Positions 4,344-5,184 of a stretch of 5,184 bases of DNA are shown here, piece by piece. The DNA lies in the NCBI GenBank assembly GCA_041685935.1, contig JAWLES010000177.1:1-5184 (forward strand). The letters are read 5' to 3'. The stretch comes from JAIPEK01 sp041685935 (GTDB lineage Bacteria > Desulfobacterota > Desulfobacteria > Desulfobacterales > Desulfobacteraceae). The position numbers and the translations under genes are program-made. Each line of letters opens with the position of its first letter. Position 1 is the stretch's first letter. A model generated the notes under the pieces. That model was given only the letters and a program-made list of their open reading frames with translations, made no database searches and was not told the origin of the DNA.

Positions 4344-5184
4344 TTACCCTGACCGCTTCTCCCGGGATGGGAGGATATCTTTAAGCGCTTTTGCCGGATC
4401 AGGAAAATCAAAGACGAAGCCCTCCTGCTCAAGCCTTCGGGGAATCGCCCTCTGGCTTTGCGTCAGGGCGCTGCCGAGCTCGCCTGCCACAAGACGGAGA
4501 AGTAATCCGGGTGTCGGCACAAACGAAGGCCTGTTCAGCAGTCTGCCCAGCTCGGCTGCAAAATCTTTCTGTCTTACAATTCCTGGGGCTGAAAAATTGA
4601 AGGTCCCGGAGAGGGTTTCATTTTCCAGTAAAAACTTAACTCCCGCCACAAGGTCGGCAATGTGAATCCAGGCCATCCAGTGTTTTCCGCCCGCAAGCGG
4701 CCCGCCGAAGCCTGATTTGAACGCCGGGAGCATCTTTGACAGGGCTCCCCCGCGGCCAAGTACCACTCCGAAACGCATGACAGCCACCCTGGCGGACTTT
4801 GCCTCAGCCTTAAACGCCTCTTTCTCCCAGTTGACGCATACATCCGCCAGAAATCCCCGGCCCGGAGCATTGGCTTCGGTTAGGATCTCGTCCCCCTGAT
4901 CCCCATAGTATCCCACGGCAGAGGCATTGATCAGCTTGGCAGGCGTTCCCGGATCAATAGCATCTACAATGTTCCTGGTGGTTTCAATCCTTGACCGGTA
5001 TATCTCGTTTTTAACACTGCCGGTCCATCTTCCGAAAATATTTCTGCCGGCAAGATTGACAATCGTATCTGATGCAGCTGCAGAATTCTGCCACTCACCC
5101 TTGTATACCGTATCCGCACTCACCCATGAAAAATTCTCGTAACTGTCAACAAATGGATGCCCGGATGATCTTCCGATGCCGGTC
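4344..5184 (-). CDS. TIGR01777-family NAD(P)-dependent epimerase-like protein, N-terminus missing
   Basis: The frame stays open to the right edge, giving 279 visible residues. The family is near 300, so probably only the Gly-rich nucleotide-binding start, about 20-40 residues, is missing. Extended-SDR features are clear: NLAG followed by RNIFGRWT (near 5057-5030), a conserved SRIETTRNIV helix, and SAVGYYG (4922-4902) with the catalytic Ser and Tyr region. The C-terminal part (about 4560-4380) matches the DUF1731 domain, with PTPGLLLRLVAGELG, LTQSQRAIPRRL and GFVFDFPD. A GTG at 5123 is internal, because conserved family residues (GRSSGHPF, then SWVSADTVYKGEW) lie upstream of it in frame. Relatives include E. 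coli YfcH and human SDR39U1. Substrate is unknown, and the label 'cell division inhibitor SulA' sometimes given to the family is not supported. The gene precedes the ferritin-like gene on the same strand, 130 bases away. Confidence 0.9.
   Translation of the reverse strand, partial: TGIGRSSGHPFVDSYENFSWVSADTVYKGEWQNSAAASDTIVNLAGRNIFGRWTGSVKNEIYRSRIETTRNIVDAIDPGTPAKLINASAVGYYGDQGDEILTEANAPGRGFLADVCVNWEKEAFKAEAKSARVAVMRFGVVLGRGGALSKMLPAFKSGFGGPLAGGKHWMAWIHIADLVAGVKFLLENETLSGTFNFSAPGIVRQKDFAAELGRLLNRPSFVPTPGLLLRLVAGELGSALTQSQRAIPRRLEQEGFVFDFPDPAKALKDILPSREKRSG

Noticed and set aside
4240..4665. Plus-strand open frame crossing the ferritin-like promoter and the 3' end of the epimerase gene.
   Set aside because: Antisense to conserved DUF1731-type sequence and begins in a regulatory gap with no ribosome site.

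Overview
The window reads as chromosomal DNA of an anaerobic bacterium, most likely a sulfate-reducing or related member of the Desulfobacterota. This is inferred from three things: a nickel CO dehydrogenase, a small regulator with a paired Cys-Trp ('two-CW') domain of the kind I associate with that group, and a long serine acetyltransferase paired with cysteine synthase. Taxonomy rests on gene content only, because no rRNA or marker gene is present. Six protein genes are complete or nearly so. Coding density is high and I see no mobile element, CRISPR array, tRNA or rRNA.

Layout. (1) Bases 1-434, minus: the first 144 residues of CooS, the catalytic subunit of anaerobic CO dehydrogenase, running off the left edge. 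(2) Bases 435-725: the only long non-coding stretch, a divergent control region. On the cooS side it has clustered GATAC/GTATC motifs and a dyad. On the other side it has a strong sigma70-type promoter (TTGACA, 17 bp, TACAAT) with a 13-bp palindrome between the promoter boxes. (3) Bases 726-3035, plus: a tightly packed three-gene operon encoding an HTH/two-CW regulator, serine O-acetyltransferase (EpsC/CysE) and cysteine synthase (CysK), with an 11-bp gap and then a 20-bp overlap. (4) Bases 3037-4213, minus: a nitroreductase-family flavoprotein and, upstream of it, a stand-alone rubrerythrin-type di-iron protein. A long inverted repeat lies between them. (5) Bases 4344-5184, minus: a TIGR01777-family NAD(P)-dependent epimerase-like protein whose N-terminus lies beyond the right edge.

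How the parts fit. SAT and CysK carry out the two steps from serine to cysteine (serine to O-acetylserine to cysteine), fixing sulfide. The regulator heads this operon and is divergent from cooS, so it is well placed to control cysteine synthesis, CO dehydrogenase or both, and its seven cysteines suggest a metal, Fe-S or redox input. CooS itself needs many cysteine-ligated Fe-S clusters, which gives a plausible but unproven link. The minus-strand genes on the right look like redox and oxidative-stress housekeeping. The most interesting element is the HTH/two-CW regulator with its operator-like control region.
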